In this document: positions 36,253-45,919 of the stretch, in pieces
How positions within the stretch are numbered: the first letter of the stretch is position 1
Layout: each line of letters begins with the position of its first letter
Source of the DNA: Myxosarcina sp. GI1
Lineage (GTDB): Bacteria > Cyanobacteriota > Cyanobacteriia > Cyanobacteriales > Xenococcaceae
Direction: 5' to 3'
Assembly (NCBI RefSeq): GCF_000756305.1
Contig: NZ_JRFE01000001.1
Span: forward strand, 1 to 64,000
Length of the DNA: 64,000 bases
The notes under the pieces: model-generated
Databases searched by the model: none
What the model was told of the DNA's origin: nothing
Seen by the model: the letters and a program-made list of their open reading frames with translations, nothing else
Position numbers and translations under genes: made by a program

Positions 36253-37002
36253 ATGACCGAATCTCGTTTAATTCGCCTTTCCCAAGCACACCTAAACCTT
36301 TTAGAAATTTGTCCGCCCAAGTTTCAACAAGTTTATTTAGAACAGTTAAGTTTGCTTCCTAATACTCAAACCCAAGCCAGCCTCGACTGGGGTAAACGCT
36401 TTCACCTACTGATGCAGCAGCAAGAATTAGGTCTACCCATTTCGGCTTTATTAGATCCCACTATGGAAAATGCGATCGCCTCTGCCTCAGAACTATTAGG
36501 CAATGCAGGTTCTAGCTGGCGCGAAGCCGAACACTGTCGTACTTTAGGTTGGGACAATTTTTTGTTGACGGTAATTTATGACTTGTTAATCGCCGAAGAC
36601 GAAAAAGCTATTATCTTGGATTGGAAGACTTACCGACAGCCTACCGATCCTAAAAGACTGGCAAATAACTGGCAGACTCGCCTTTATCTCTACGTGTTGG
36701 CAGAAACTACCAGCTATTTACCAGAGCAAATTTCAATGATCTATTGTTTTGTTAACGGCACTCCTCAAAGCCAAACCTTTACTTACGATCGCACCCTTCA
36801 CCAGCAAACCAGACAGGATTTGACCTTTCTACTCGGCAATTTGCAGAATAATCTTCAGCATCACCAAAAAGACACGGTTTTTCCCCATCGCACGGACTGT
36901 CAAAGCAGTTGTCCCTACTACCAAAAACTGGTAGCAAGCGATCGCAACTCCAGGCAAGACGAACTAACAAATATTGCGGCGATCGAGGAAATATCAATTT
37001 AA
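36253..37002 (+). CDS. PD-(D/E)XK nuclease superfamily protein
   Basis: About 249 aa. The catalytic core appears as DLLIAEDEKAIILDWKTYRQP, with the D-x-K element in ILDWKT, followed by TRLYLYVLAE (the Q/R-YxxYxxE-like helix of this superfamily). Cysteines at LLEICPPKF and near the end (DCQSSCPYY) could bind an Fe-S cluster, as in AddB/Cas4-type nucleases, but only three are clear. The start is placed at the ATG MTESRLIRL; a TTG 12 bp upstream is also in frame. There are no cas genes nearby, so it is more probably a DNA-repair exonuclease-like protein. The gene ends 108 bp before the atp operon. Confidence 0.8.
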   Translation: MTESRLIRLSQAHLNLLEICPPKFQQVYLEQLSLLPNTQTQASLDWGKRFHLLMQQQELGLPISALLDPTMENAIASASELLGNAGSSWREAEHCRTLGWDNFLLTVIYDLLIAEDEKAIILDWKTYRQPTDPKRLANNWQTRLYLYVLAETTSYLPEQISMIYCFVNGTPQSQTFTYDRTLHQQTRQDLTFLLGNLQNNLQHHQKDTVFPHRTDCQSSCPYYQKLVASDRNSRQDELTNIAAIEEISI

Positions 37003-37089
37003 CAGATGACAAGTTTAGGTGATAATCTAAAAGATGGCAAAATTTTACACATAAATAAGATCTTTCCTGCCAGATATACAAATAGCTAA

Positions 37090-38565
<1,476 letters not shown>

Positions 38566-38597
38566 ATGATTCTCAGCTAACAATAAGTAAGTAGTTA

Positions 38598-38618
38598 AGG
38601 CGTTCCCTAGGAACGTCT
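38598..38618 (+). promoter_or_regulatory. Stem-loop in the atp beta-epsilon spacer
   Basis: AGGCGTTCC-CTA-GGAACGTCT forms a nine-pair hairpin with one G-U pair, 33 bp after the beta stop. The downstream bases (ATACTTCTTTATT) are too mixed for a strong terminator. It may slow readthrough, protect the beta message, or be a processing site that adjusts the beta:epsilon ratio. Confidence 0.5.
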
Positions 38619-38729
38619 ATACTTCTTTATTCGCTTGCAGGTAGTTATAAAAATAAAATTCTACCCGAATAATTAGCTTCATTATTAACTAATTGCTGAT
38701 TCCTCGTTAAATACATATAACTAATAAAC

Positions 38730-39143
38730 ATGGCATTAAATTTAAAAGTCATAACCCCAGATAAAACTGTTTGGGACGATACTGTTGAAGAAATTGTTTT
38801 GCCTAGTACGACTGGACAGCTAGGCATTCTATCGGGTCACGCTCCCTTGTTAACCGCTTTAGATATTGGTGTGATGCGAATTCGTGCTACCAAAGAATGG
38901 AGCAATATAGCTCTATCTGGCGGTTTTGCTGAGGTGGATAACGATGAAATCAAAGTTCTCGTTAACGGCGCAGAGATGGGGGACAACATCGATAAAGAAA
39001 CCGCTCGTAGCGAGTACGAAGAAGCTGAGGCTAAAGCGCAAGAGTTGGATAACAGTGATGATCGCGCTGCCAAACTACAGGCTACTAAAGCTCTAAAAAA
39101 AGCTAGAGCGCGTTTCCAGGCAGCAGGCGGAATGTCTCAGTAA
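38730..39143 (+). CDS. atpC: ATP synthase F1 subunit epsilon
   Basis: Central stalk subunit (137 aa; atpE in chloroplast naming). The N-terminal beta-sandwich is recognisable as [42 protein letters not shown], and the C-terminal helical hairpin ([32 protein letters not shown]) is the regulatory arm that inhibits ATP hydrolysis. The ATG at 38730 follows the beta gene by 165 bp. A good rho-independent terminator lies 28 bp after the stop. Confidence 0.97.
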   Translation: MALNLKVITPDKTVWDDTVEEIVLPSTTGQLGILSGHAPLLTALDIGVMRIRATKEWSNIALSGGFAEVDNDEIKVLVNGAEMGDNIDKETARSEYEEAEAKAQELDNSDDRAAKLQATKALKKARARFQAAGGMSQ

Positions 39144-39170
39144 TTTTGTCACGATAAAATAATAAATAAA

Positions 39171-39203
39171 TAGGGCAGAATATTTGCATCTGCCCTATCT
39201 TTT
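39171..39203 (+). terminator. Rho-independent terminator of the atp operon
   Basis: TAGGGCAGA and TCTGCCCTA form a perfect nine-pair stem with a nine-base loop, directly followed by TCTTTT. It lies 28 bp after the epsilon stop. Confidence 0.85.
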
Positions 39204-39335
39204 GAAAGCTTGCTACATATATCGATTAAGCTAAATCGAATAGTTGGCTCTTAAAGTTTGAGATTCCTCTACTTTGAAAGTAGCTCAAATCTCCAATTAT
39301 TAATTGTTCCAATCGTTGCTTGCTGAAAACAGAGC

Positions 39336-39638
39336 TTAGTTGGTTCCAGTAAATACAACATCGGGAAACTTAGTCTGTGCTTGTGACATGGGAGTAGTTT
39401 TACCCCGTTCTTGCCAAAAGTTAATCACCTCTGTAGCTTTATTGAGGATTTGAATTCTTTCGGCTTCTTCTATCCAGTGCTTTGCTTCTAATTCATCTTT
39501 TAGCTGTTGCCAAGCATCATTTCGCGGCCAAAAAAAGTAAGCAGTTAGAGGGCTGGTTCCTTTCCCTACTACTTGATCGACTGCTACGGCAACATCTTTA
39601 TCTAACCAAAGAACTTTTAATGTAAATCTTGACTCCAA
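39336..39638 (-). CDS. Probable 30S ribosomal protein PSRP-3 (Ycf65)
   Basis: A 100-aa product carrying the strongly conserved block [23 protein letters not shown], followed by [22 protein letters not shown], which defines the PSRP-3/Ycf65 family. This plastid and cyanobacterial protein is a small component of the 30S ribosomal subunit (PSRP-3). The C-terminus ([26 protein letters not shown]) also fits. It is convergent with the atp operon and divergent from a HAD phosphatase gene. A few aa of N-terminus may be longer in other species. Confidence 0.9.
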   Translation of the reverse strand: MESRFTLKVLWLDKDVAVAVDQVVGKGTSPLTAYFFWPRNDAWQQLKDELEAKHWIEEAERIQILNKATEVINFWQERGKTTPMSQAQTKFPDVVFTGTN

Positions 39639-39701
39639 TTACGCCTCCAATTTTGAGTATAAATCTATTTATTCACTATATTCCATCTTTTATCTTACCT
39701 T

Positions 39702-40502
39702 ATGAAACCAGACAAATTAACCGCAATTGTAATCTTTGATATTGATGGAGTGATTAGAGATGTCGGAAACTCCTATCGTAGAGCGATCGCCGATACTGTC
39801 GAACATTTTACCAGTAATGCCTGGCGACCGACTTTAGACGACATAGACTTATTAAAATCAGAAGGAATTTGGAACAACGACTGGAAAGTATCGCAAGAAT
39901 TAACCTATCGTTATTTTGAAAGCATAGGTAAACTAAGAAGCGAAATCGCGCTCGATTATCCTGAAATTGTAAATTTTTTTCAGGGACGCTATCGTGGCAA
40001 AAATGCCGAGTGTTTTGATGGCTATATTACTCAAGAACCTTTATTGATTTCGGTCGATTACCTACAGAAATTGAGCGATCGCGCTATTGGTTGGGGTTTT
40101 TTTAGCGGTGCTACCAGAGGGTCAGCAGAATACGTTCTCAAGAAGCGATTGGGTTTAGAAGAGACTGTTTTAGTCGCTATGGAAGATGCACCGAGTAAAC
40201 CCGATCCAACGGGATTATTTGCGGCGATCGCCCAAATTAATTTTAATTCTAGCTGTCCCGTATTTTATCTTGGCGATACGGTGGCAGATATGTACACTGT
40301 AGTCCGCGCCAGACAAATTAGAGCGCAACGTGATTGGATTGGTATCGGTATTCTACCGCCTCACGTACAATCGTCATCGAGTAAAAAAACGGCTTATACA
40401 GAAACTTTAGTAGAAGCAGGTGCGACGGCGGTGTTTGACAATGTAGAAGAATTTAACGTTAAAGCGATGGAGCAAACCCTCTCTCATTTAAAGAAAAATT
40501 GA
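39702..40502 (+). CDS. HAD-superfamily hydrolase (TIGR01548-like)
   Basis: A 266-aa phosphatase-type HAD protein: motif I VIFDIDGVIRDVGNSY, motif II FFSGATRGSAEYVL (Ser), motif III/IV AMEDAPSKPDPTGLF and FYLGDTVADMYTVV. The opening IFDIDGVIRDV and overall size fit the cyanobacterial and haloarchaeal TIGR01548 group, whose substrate is not settled. The start codon ATG at 39702 is followed by KPDKLTAIV. Gene order, divergent from PSRP-3, suggests only that it is a housekeeping phosphatase. Confidence 0.85.
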   Translation: MKPDKLTAIVIFDIDGVIRDVGNSYRRAIADTVEHFTSNAWRPTLDDIDLLKSEGIWNNDWKVSQELTYRYFESIGKLRSEIALDYPEIVNFFQGRYRGKNAECFDGYITQEPLLISVDYLQKLSDRAIGWGFFSGATRGSAEYVLKKRLGLEETVLVAMEDAPSKPDPTGLFAAIAQINFNSSCPVFYLGDTVADMYTVVRARQIRAQRDWIGIGILPPHVQSSSSKKTAYTETLVEAGATAVFDNVEEFNVKAMEQTLSHLKKN

Positions 40503-40880
40503 GTAGTTAAGTTCAATGTTCGCGCTAATTAGTGAAGTAAAATTTTATACTGACAAAGATACAAATTTAAGTACAAAAAATTCGATCTGAGTGTAAATTC
40601 AAACAGAATAATTAATAACAGAAAACAATTCAACCAAGTATTTTGCTAAAAAACTAAGGATTCTTCCCCATAATTTAGTTAATTTGTAAAGTTTAGCTAT
40701 ATTAGTTTATAAGTTTTGATGAAAAATATCTAGTTATCTCAAGAAGCATAGATAATAAATTTAATACTAGATGTTCATTATTTACCTCATTACCAAGCGT
40801 GTTAGCAATAACACGCTTTTTTTTGCGGTTATATGAGATATTTAACTGAGATGATGGCTAAATGTGTGTTTGCGTAATTA
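40503..40880 (+). ncRNA. Possible small RNA ending in a strong terminator
   Basis: Nearly 380 bp of AT-rich DNA with no gene. A perfect hairpin near 40795-40822, AGCGTGTTA-GCAA-TAACACGCT followed by eight T residues, is the best rho-independent terminator in the window but lies about 290 bp after the HAD gene stop. A TTGTAA/TATATT-like pair near 40691-40713 could initiate a transcript of about 90-110 nt ending there. Either this is an unlinked sRNA or the terminator closes a long 3' UTR. Confidence 0.35.
40795..40822 (+). terminator. Rho-independent terminator, strong
   Basis: Nine-base stem AGCGTGTTA / TAACACGCT with a GCAA tetraloop, then TTTTTTTT. It serves the plus strand. Upstream gene or sRNA not settled. 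Confidence 0.85.
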
Positions 40881-40882
40881 CT

Positions 40883-41263
40883 AAGAGACTGTTTGTAAAT
40901 AAAAGATTAAGCAAGTTTTTCATTCCGAGCTAGACGTTTGGACATCAAATGAACCATTGCAATCTAAATTAGGGCAATGCTCGCCATTGACAACCTTCCT
41001 CAAGTAAATAGAAGATGGCACTGACAACTTCCCTAAGATTTGTGTCTCTCTTACGTCCGCGTAACTTACTCTCTGGCAACAATGATTCAATAATTGCCCA
41101 TTCGCGTAGCGAAGCCATGCCGTAGGCTTATCGCTGATGTCCGAAGGATAAGCTTTTCTCACTGTCTCTACTTGCTTGCTTCAATTCATCTCTTTTCTTC
41201 TATAACTCAATCTTCCGCCAACTGCTTTTCTTTATTTTATTTTCTTTTTACAAATAGTCTCTT
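40883..41263 (-). mobile_element. IS5-family MITE-like derivative with transposase fragment
   Basis: Terminal inverted repeats TAAGAGACTGTTTGTAAA (left) and TTTACAAATAGTCTCTTA-like (right, 41249-41263) bound about 380 bp. Inside, on the minus strand, an IS5-family transposase N-terminus is readable: RKAYPSDISD, then [19 protein letters not shown] and [21 protein letters not shown], ending in a stop. The stretch between SDISD and WAII is interrupted by a short GC-rich palindrome-type insertion (GCCTACGGCATGGCTTCGC). The element has lost its central catalytic part, so it is non-autonomous. Confidence 0.75.
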
Positions 41264-41361
41264 AATTAGTTAATAATCTAAAAAAGCGCGAAAATCCCAA
41301 ACGAAAATTTAATGCGTCAATTTTTATTAGCAGTTGCCTTGATTCATTCGGCATTCGTGCT

Positions 41362-41395
41362 AAGTAAGAGTTATTGGCAAAAATAACTCTTACTT
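41362..41395. terminator. Perfect 14-bp hairpin
   Basis: AAGTAAGAGTTATT and AATAACTCTTACTT form a perfect stem around GGCAAA. There is no long T run on either strand, so it may be a bidirectional terminator-like barrier at the end of the minus-strand gene at 41405, or an RNA-stability element. Confidence 0.55.
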
Positions 41396-41404
41396 ATTTG
41401 AAGT

Positions 41405-41719
41405 TTAAATAACTCCAGGACCTTTTCCGCCTGGCTCATTAACTTCTTCAAGCTCTTCAGCACGTTCGGCTTCTTTTTGAGCTTCTTTTTCTCTTAAATC
41501 TCCTGGTTCGTTTACATACATTTCAGGTTCGACTGCATAATTATTTGCTAAACCTTCACGATCTACAGTTGCTCCAGCTGTAGTATCTATCTCGTCTTCT
41601 GCAGGTTTATCAGGCATTTCTTTGAAGTCAGAGCCTTCTCTTTTTTCTCTGGCTGCTGTTTCAGCGGGTTCTATACCGCGGTCGTAATTGTCATCTGGTT
41701 TTTTGCTTATGTCGCTCAT
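41405..41719 (-). CDS. Acidic disordered protein, unknown
   Basis: A 104-aa protein with almost no hydrophobic content. It is rich in Glu/Asp/Lys/Pro: KKPDDNYDRGIEPAETAARE, YVNEPGDLREKEAQKEAERAE, VNEPGGKGPGVI. It is expected to be natively unfolded. Similar short disordered proteins are common in cyanobacteria and sometimes stress-related, but I cannot name a family. It lies alone between the MITE and a cysteine-containing hypothetical gene, and ends at a 14-bp hairpin. Confidence 0.6.
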   Translation of the reverse strand: MSDISKKPDDNYDRGIEPAETAAREKREGSDFKEMPDKPAEDEIDTTAGATVDREGLANNYAVEPEMYVNEPGDLREKEAQKEAERAEELEEVNEPGGKGPGVI

Positions 41720-42044
41720 AATGGTCTAATCCTAAACAGAATTATTTATAAAAATTAAGTATTTAAGTTAAGTCATAATAATAGTAAATAAGTGCTATTG
41801 TTATGATTATCTTAACTATTTTTACTTATGCCTATTATCTTAATTAGTTGGTAATATTTTCTATTCCTAAAGATATATTTTAGACAAAAAGTTAGCAACT
41901 CCTATAATTATGAGCAGCTTTTAAACACAATACATTTTTTGACAAAAAACTAAGGATAATAGCTATTGTAATAAGCATTTCACAAGTTATAAGAACAAAG
42001 GGACTAATCTAAAATAAACGAAAAAATTGCTCTTACAAAAAACT

Positions 42045-42395
42045 ATGAAACTAATATTTGTCTACAATGCCGATAGCGGCTCGATCGACACGCTTATAGA
42101 TATAGGACATAAAGCAATTAGTCCTCAGACATATCAATGCAATCTCTGTAGTCTGACTTTTGGGTTGGTTAGCGAGCATAAACAATGGAAGAAATTCAGA
42201 GAAGAATCAGATACAGAGATGGAGTTTTTGCACAGAGACGAATTTGAATCAAAATACGATCGTAAGTTCGACTATCCAGTAATTCTCAAACAAAACGAGC
42301 CTGAAGACGATCTCAAAGTCACGATTTCACAGGCAGAATTAAGTAAAATTCAAACACTAGATGAGTTGATTTTAAAAGTAGACCAATTGAAATAG
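42045..42395 (+). CDS. Conserved hypothetical protein with CxxC motif
   Basis: About 116 aa from the ATG MKLIFVYNADSG; a start 18 bp upstream would add MLLQKT. IFVYNADSGSIDTLIDIGHKAISP, YQCNLCSLTFGLVSEHKQW and FHYDRKFDYPVILKQN-like text (KFDYPVILKQ) make a compact alpha/beta protein with CNLC, a possible metal or redox site. It resembles a widespread small protein sometimes annotated as a hypothetical or GTPase-like family; I do not know its role. No obvious operon. Confidence 0.6.
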   Translation: MKLIFVYNADSGSIDTLIDIGHKAISPQTYQCNLCSLTFGLVSEHKQWKKFREESDTEMEFLHRDEFESKYDRKFDYPVILKQNEPEDDLKVTISQAELSKIQTLDELILKVDQLK

Positions 42396-42464
42396 TTTTT
42401 TGTGGCTGTTTTGACGCTACAAACCAGTTGTTAGTTACTTCATACACATATTAGAGAAAAAGCT

Positions 42465-42497
42465 CAAAAAAACAGCACCAGATTAAAAATCTGATGC
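42465..42497 (-). terminator. Rho-independent terminator of chlP
   Basis: On the minus strand, GCATCAGATT-TTT-AATCTGGTGC (one mispair) is followed by TGTTTTTTTGAG. It lies about 35 bp after the chlP stop. Confidence 0.8.
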
Positions 42498-42531
42498 CGA
42501 GTCAACTAGAGAGATAATCGTAGTCTAATGA

Positions 42532-43755
42532 CTAGGGTGCCAGAGCATTGCCTCTTAGCAAACTACCGATAGTTTTAGCGGTAATTTTGAGTTGAGTAAA
42601 AGGATTGGCAGGAACTACAGTTTTATAAAGATAGCTATCAAAAGTCATTTTTTGTACATCGATGTCAGCGCACATTTCTACAAAGGCTTCGCGGCTAGCA
42701 TCGGAACGATAGAAAACTCTTTGCAAGATATCTAAGACTTTATAAGTCGCGCCGTATTTTTTGTTCCAGCGTTTGAGGTAGATTTTGAGATCGTCTTCGG
42801 TAGGAACTTTTTGACCGTTATGGGAAGTTTCTACAATTACTTCGGCACACATCCGCGCTGATTTGGCTGCAAAATAAATACCTTCTCCAGAAGATTTGGT
42901 AACGGTACCCATAGCATCGCCTACCAGAACAACTCTACCGCGCAGAGGACGGGGACGGGGATGTTCGGGAATAGGGTGCGCCTCGACTTTAATAATTTCT
43001 CCACCTTCTAATCTCTTAGCAGCACGAGCGCGAATACCAGCCTGAAGATTTTTGATAATAGCTTTATTAATTTTCATCGTTCCCGTACCTACGGCTACAT
43101 GGTCGTATTTAGGGAACACCCAGGCGTAAAAGTCGGGAGAGACATCATTACCAACATACATTTCAGCTAAATCTTCATAGTATGCCATCTTATCTTCAGG
43201 TAAACGGATGCGCTCTTGAAAAGCGATCGCATAATTATAGTCGCCAGCGTCAATGGCTTTAGCAATACGCGAATTAGCACCATCAGCACCGATGACTAAG
43301 TCTACCTTAAGAGTTCTCATTTCTCCTTTAGCTTCGCCTTTGGAATGATCGGCGTAGTGGAGAGTGTATGGGTCTTTATCGCTATCGGGTATATCTAATT
43401 GATAGACAGTACCGTTAATTAATTTAGCACCTAATTTAGCGGCGCGATCGCGCAAGAAGCCATCTAAAACTTCTCGACGACACATACCGATATATTCTTC
43501 GTCTTTGAGAGTAGAGCCAATATCAACTTCGATATTAGAAGGCGAAATCATTTTCATCTTTCTAACTCGGCGATCGATAATTTCGGGTGGCAGATCGAAT
43601 TCATCGACCATGCAGAGCGGAATTGCTCCCCCGCAAGGTTTAGCGTTATCTAGTTTGCGCTCGAATAAATAAGTTTCAATACCAGCTTTAGCTAAGATTT
43701 CGGCGGCAGAAGAACCAGCCGGTCCCGAACCCACTACAGCAACCTTTAGTCCCAA
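42532..43755 (-). CDS. chlP: Geranylgeranyl reductase
   Basis: Reduces geranylgeranyl to phytyl, as free diphosphate and as the chlorophyll tail, also feeding tocopherol and phylloquinone. The 407-aa length is normal. The FAD-binding Rossmann start is VAVVGSGPAGSSAAEILAKAG (GxGxxG), and KPCGGAIPLCMVDEFDLP, GADGANSRIAKAIDAG and PRPLRGRVVLVGDAMGTVTKSSGEG are hallmarks of ChlP. The start ATG is preceded by a short leader. The gene is monocistronic and ends in a clear terminator. Confidence 0.97.
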   Translation of the reverse strand: MGLKVAVVGSGPAGSSAAEILAKAGIETYLFERKLDNAKPCGGAIPLCMVDEFDLPPEIIDRRVRKMKMISPSNIEVDIGSTLKDEEYIGMCRREVLDGFLRDRAAKLGAKLINGTVYQLDIPDSDKDPYTLHYADHSKGEAKGEMRTLKVDLVIGADGANSRIAKAIDAGDYNYAIAFQERIRLPEDKMAYYEDLAEMYVGNDVSPDFYAWVFPKYDHVAVGTGTMKINKAIIKNLQAGIRARAAKRLEGGEIIKVEAHPIPEHPRPRPLRGRVVLVGDAMGTVTKSSGEGIYFAAKSARMCAEVIVETSHNGQKVPTEDDLKIYLKRWNKKYGATYKVLDILQRVFYRSDASREAFVEMCADIDVQKMTFDSYLYKTVVPANPFTQLKITAKTIGSLLRGNALAP

Positions 43756-44113
43756 GGTTTTTCTCCTATAATCTTAATTTCGCTACGGATCGCATAGTAT
43801 CATGGACTCTGGCGATATTTTCAGATAACCACCTCAAACAATAAAAGTTGCAATACTGCTTAACAAGTTGGTAACAGAAGTTAACTATTTTTGGCTAAAT
43901 TTTCGATTTTAAAGCCAGAAACAACCAAAAATTGTTTACAAAAAAAGAGGGCGCTCGCTAAGAACGTCCCCAAGTTTAAAATTTGTCTACTCTATTATCT
44001 ACAGGCAATTGTAGAAACAATTTAACGTTTCGATGTATACGAGGTTGTTTGAGTTCGGGTTGGTATCAAAATTGAATCGTTACAAAAAAATGAGTATTTA
44101 CTCTCCCTTGCTT
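43756..44113. other. Intergenic region upstream of chlP
   Basis: About 360 bp. The part nearest chlP should hold its promoter; a clear box pair was not identified. A run of seven A residues and GGGCGCTCGCTAAGAACGTCCC near 43950 forms at best an imperfect hairpin. A 69-codon open frame on the plus strand runs into the 110-bp repeat and is not believable. Confidence 0.45.
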
Positions 44114-44223
44114 CCTGTCTTGGTCAGCATTCCCTTGCGTCTTGCGCCGAACAGCGCATACGCGCAAACGCCGGGCGGCTCTGAGGCGGTAGCCTCTGTG
44201 GGTCTGACCGCTGCTCCTCTGCC
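44114..44223. repeat. 110-bp direct repeat, copy A
   Basis: Begins CCTGTCTTGGTCAGCATTCC and ends CCTCTGCC, in the same orientation as copy B at 49422-49531. Two base differences were seen (G/A near the middle, T/A near the end). It contains inverted words such as GCCGGGCGGC and AGGCGGTAGCCT. Confidence 0.9.
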
Positions 44224-44232
44224 TGAAGCCTA

Positions 44233-45381
44233 TCAATGGTGATGGTTATGATGGTGAGAATGAGCGGCTTGCGCTTGACCTAAGTTAGGATTCACCGCAA
44301 CTCCAGTTTCAGACAACAAAGCTTCTATTTGTGGGTTTGCCCATTGCGCTGCCATGTCTAAAAATTCGGGGCGATCGTTAACACAAGGCATCCGAATAAA
44401 AGTTACTTGAGAATTACGATGCTGTAGATGGTGAATGATATGGTCTACATCGAGTAGAGTTTCGTGGTTTTCGGTAGCAAAACCAATCGGCATCATAATA
44501 ATAGAGGTAGCACCCAAGTCAATCAAGTTTTGTGCCGCTAGCTTGACGTTAGGCTGTGTCCACTCAATTAAAGGCGTATCGTGATTGAGCCAACCGACGG
44601 AAATTAAAGGATACTTGGCAATTAATTCTTCTCTTACTAACTCGTATAAAGCCTGACTTTCATCGATGCCAGAGGTAAAACCTTTGGCTTTGTGGGGACA
44701 GCCATGATTCATTAACACAATACCAATTTGAGAAGCTAAATGTCCCTGTGCTAGTTCGGCTTCGATCTTCTCTTCTACCATCTGTGCCAGTAGCTTGATG
44801 TAGTCAGAGCGATTGTAAAAAGAAGGAATATAGCGACTGTTTTTTAGCCAGTGTTCTTCTCCTTCAGCCTGCTGCGCTAAAGCTTTGTTTACCTGTTCGA
44901 CAGCGATGCCGCTGGTAAAAATTGAATCGACAACCAACAAAGGATAAATTAAGATTTTGTCAAATCCTTCAGCTTTAATCTCGGCTAAAACCTGTTCTGG
45001 TAAATAAGGAGCGCAAAAGTTAAACGCTTTGAATACTTTTACTCTATCTCCCCAGGTTTCTTTTAGTTTAGATTCGATTCCCTCTCTTTGCTGCTCGAAA
45101 ATTTTATTATGAGGAGAAATAAAATTACCGTGCTGGTGACTCCATTCGTGTAAATCGAAAATCGCTAAAAGTTTGGCGATCGCTGGATAAATCCAAGTGG
45201 GTACGGGAGCGAATTTAGCTGTGAGTAGATTTAAAGCTTGTTCGTTGTAGTTGGCAAAGTCTTTGTAGCTCTCTACTTCACCATAACCCATTAGCAAAAC
45301 CGCAACTCTATCTTTATTATTAGAAACTGCTTCGTTATGGTTGTGACTTTCTGAAATAGATTGGTGTGAAATTGTAACCAC
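44233..45381 (-). CDS. hemH: Ferrochelatase-family protein with His-rich ends
   Basis: A 382-aa class II chelatase. It retains a ferrochelatase-type core: VLLMGYGEVESY, LMNHGCPHKAKGFTSGIDES and the metal-site signature MPIGFATENHETLLDVDH, corresponding to the EH.ETL.E.D motif of HemH. The usual cyanobacterial HemH C-terminus with a hydrophobic CAB-type helix is absent; instead the last residues are AHSHHHNHHH, and the N-terminus has SHNHNEA. This histidine wealth suggests metal (Fe, Ni, Co) binding or delivery. It may be true ferrochelatase or a paralogous chelatase; the symbol is provisional. Copy A of the 110-bp repeat starts 10 bp beyond its stop. Confidence 0.75.
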   Translation of the reverse strand: MVTISHQSISESHNHNEAVSNNKDRVAVLLMGYGEVESYKDFANYNEQALNLLTAKFAPVPTWIYPAIAKLLAIFDLHEWSHQHGNFISPHNKIFEQQREGIESKLKETWGDRVKVFKAFNFCAPYLPEQVLAEIKAEGFDKILIYPLLVVDSIFTSGIAVEQVNKALAQQAEGEEHWLKNSRYIPSFYNRSDYIKLLAQMVEEKIEAELAQGHLASQIGIVLMNHGCPHKAKGFTSGIDESQALYELVREELIAKYPLISVGWLNHDTPLIEWTQPNVKLAAQNLIDLGATSIIMMPIGFATENHETLLDVDHIIHHLQHRNSQVTFIRMPCVNDRPEFLDMAAQWANPQIEALLSETGVAVNPNLGQAQAAHSHHHNHHH

Positions 45382-45919
45382 TTGTTACTCCATTTAAATC
45401 GAGGATTTGAAAATACGTCTGAGCCTTCAAGCGTGCTGGCTTTACGTAAGATATTTAGTTTGAAACCGAACTAATACATATTATTAGCTGAATTTGAGGG
45501 GATAATCTAGTAATCTCACCTCTACATTAATTAAAATAGCATCTTTATCCAGGGGAGGAGGATAAATAAAAAAGCTTAAAACTCTAATTTCTATCGTTGG
45601 TATGACACTAAACTACGTCTACTTTGAAATCTACAGTTTTTAACTTTCTGGTTTTTAGGTAAAAAGTAAAAGGGGAAAGGAAACAAGAATTATTTGAAAA
45701 CTTCAGTTTTTCTATCTAGAGGCGGTACAAAGAAAGTTTTTCAGGTAATTTGCTAGGGAAAAATCGTTTGTATACCTAAGCGATCGTAGCTAGCAAAACT
45801 TCCTAAAAAATTGAGAGCGTAAATTATTTTTGAGAACCACTAATTGGCAAAAACTTTAATAAAATATTAATAAGTTATTAAAAACTAACGCAAACGAAAG
45901 TAAGTATTGGATATTATTG
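45382..45919. other. Divergent intergenic region
   Basis: About 540 bp between the chelatase and a DNA-binding-like protein. GGGGAGGAGGATAAATAAA near 45551 is purine-rich but not linked to a start. No riboswitch, known motif or terminator was recognised. AT-rich stretches before 45917 could carry the promoter for the downstream gene. Confidence 0.45.

Noticed and set aside
36253-37002. Possible Cas4 assignment of the PD-(D/E)XK protein
   Set aside because: Only three cysteines are clear, there are no cas genes or repeats nearby, and the size also fits general repair nucleases.
44033-44242. 69-codon plus-strand open frame
   Set aside because: Its C-terminal part is encoded by the 110-bp repeat and the same text reappears at copy B in another context, so it is repeat DNA.
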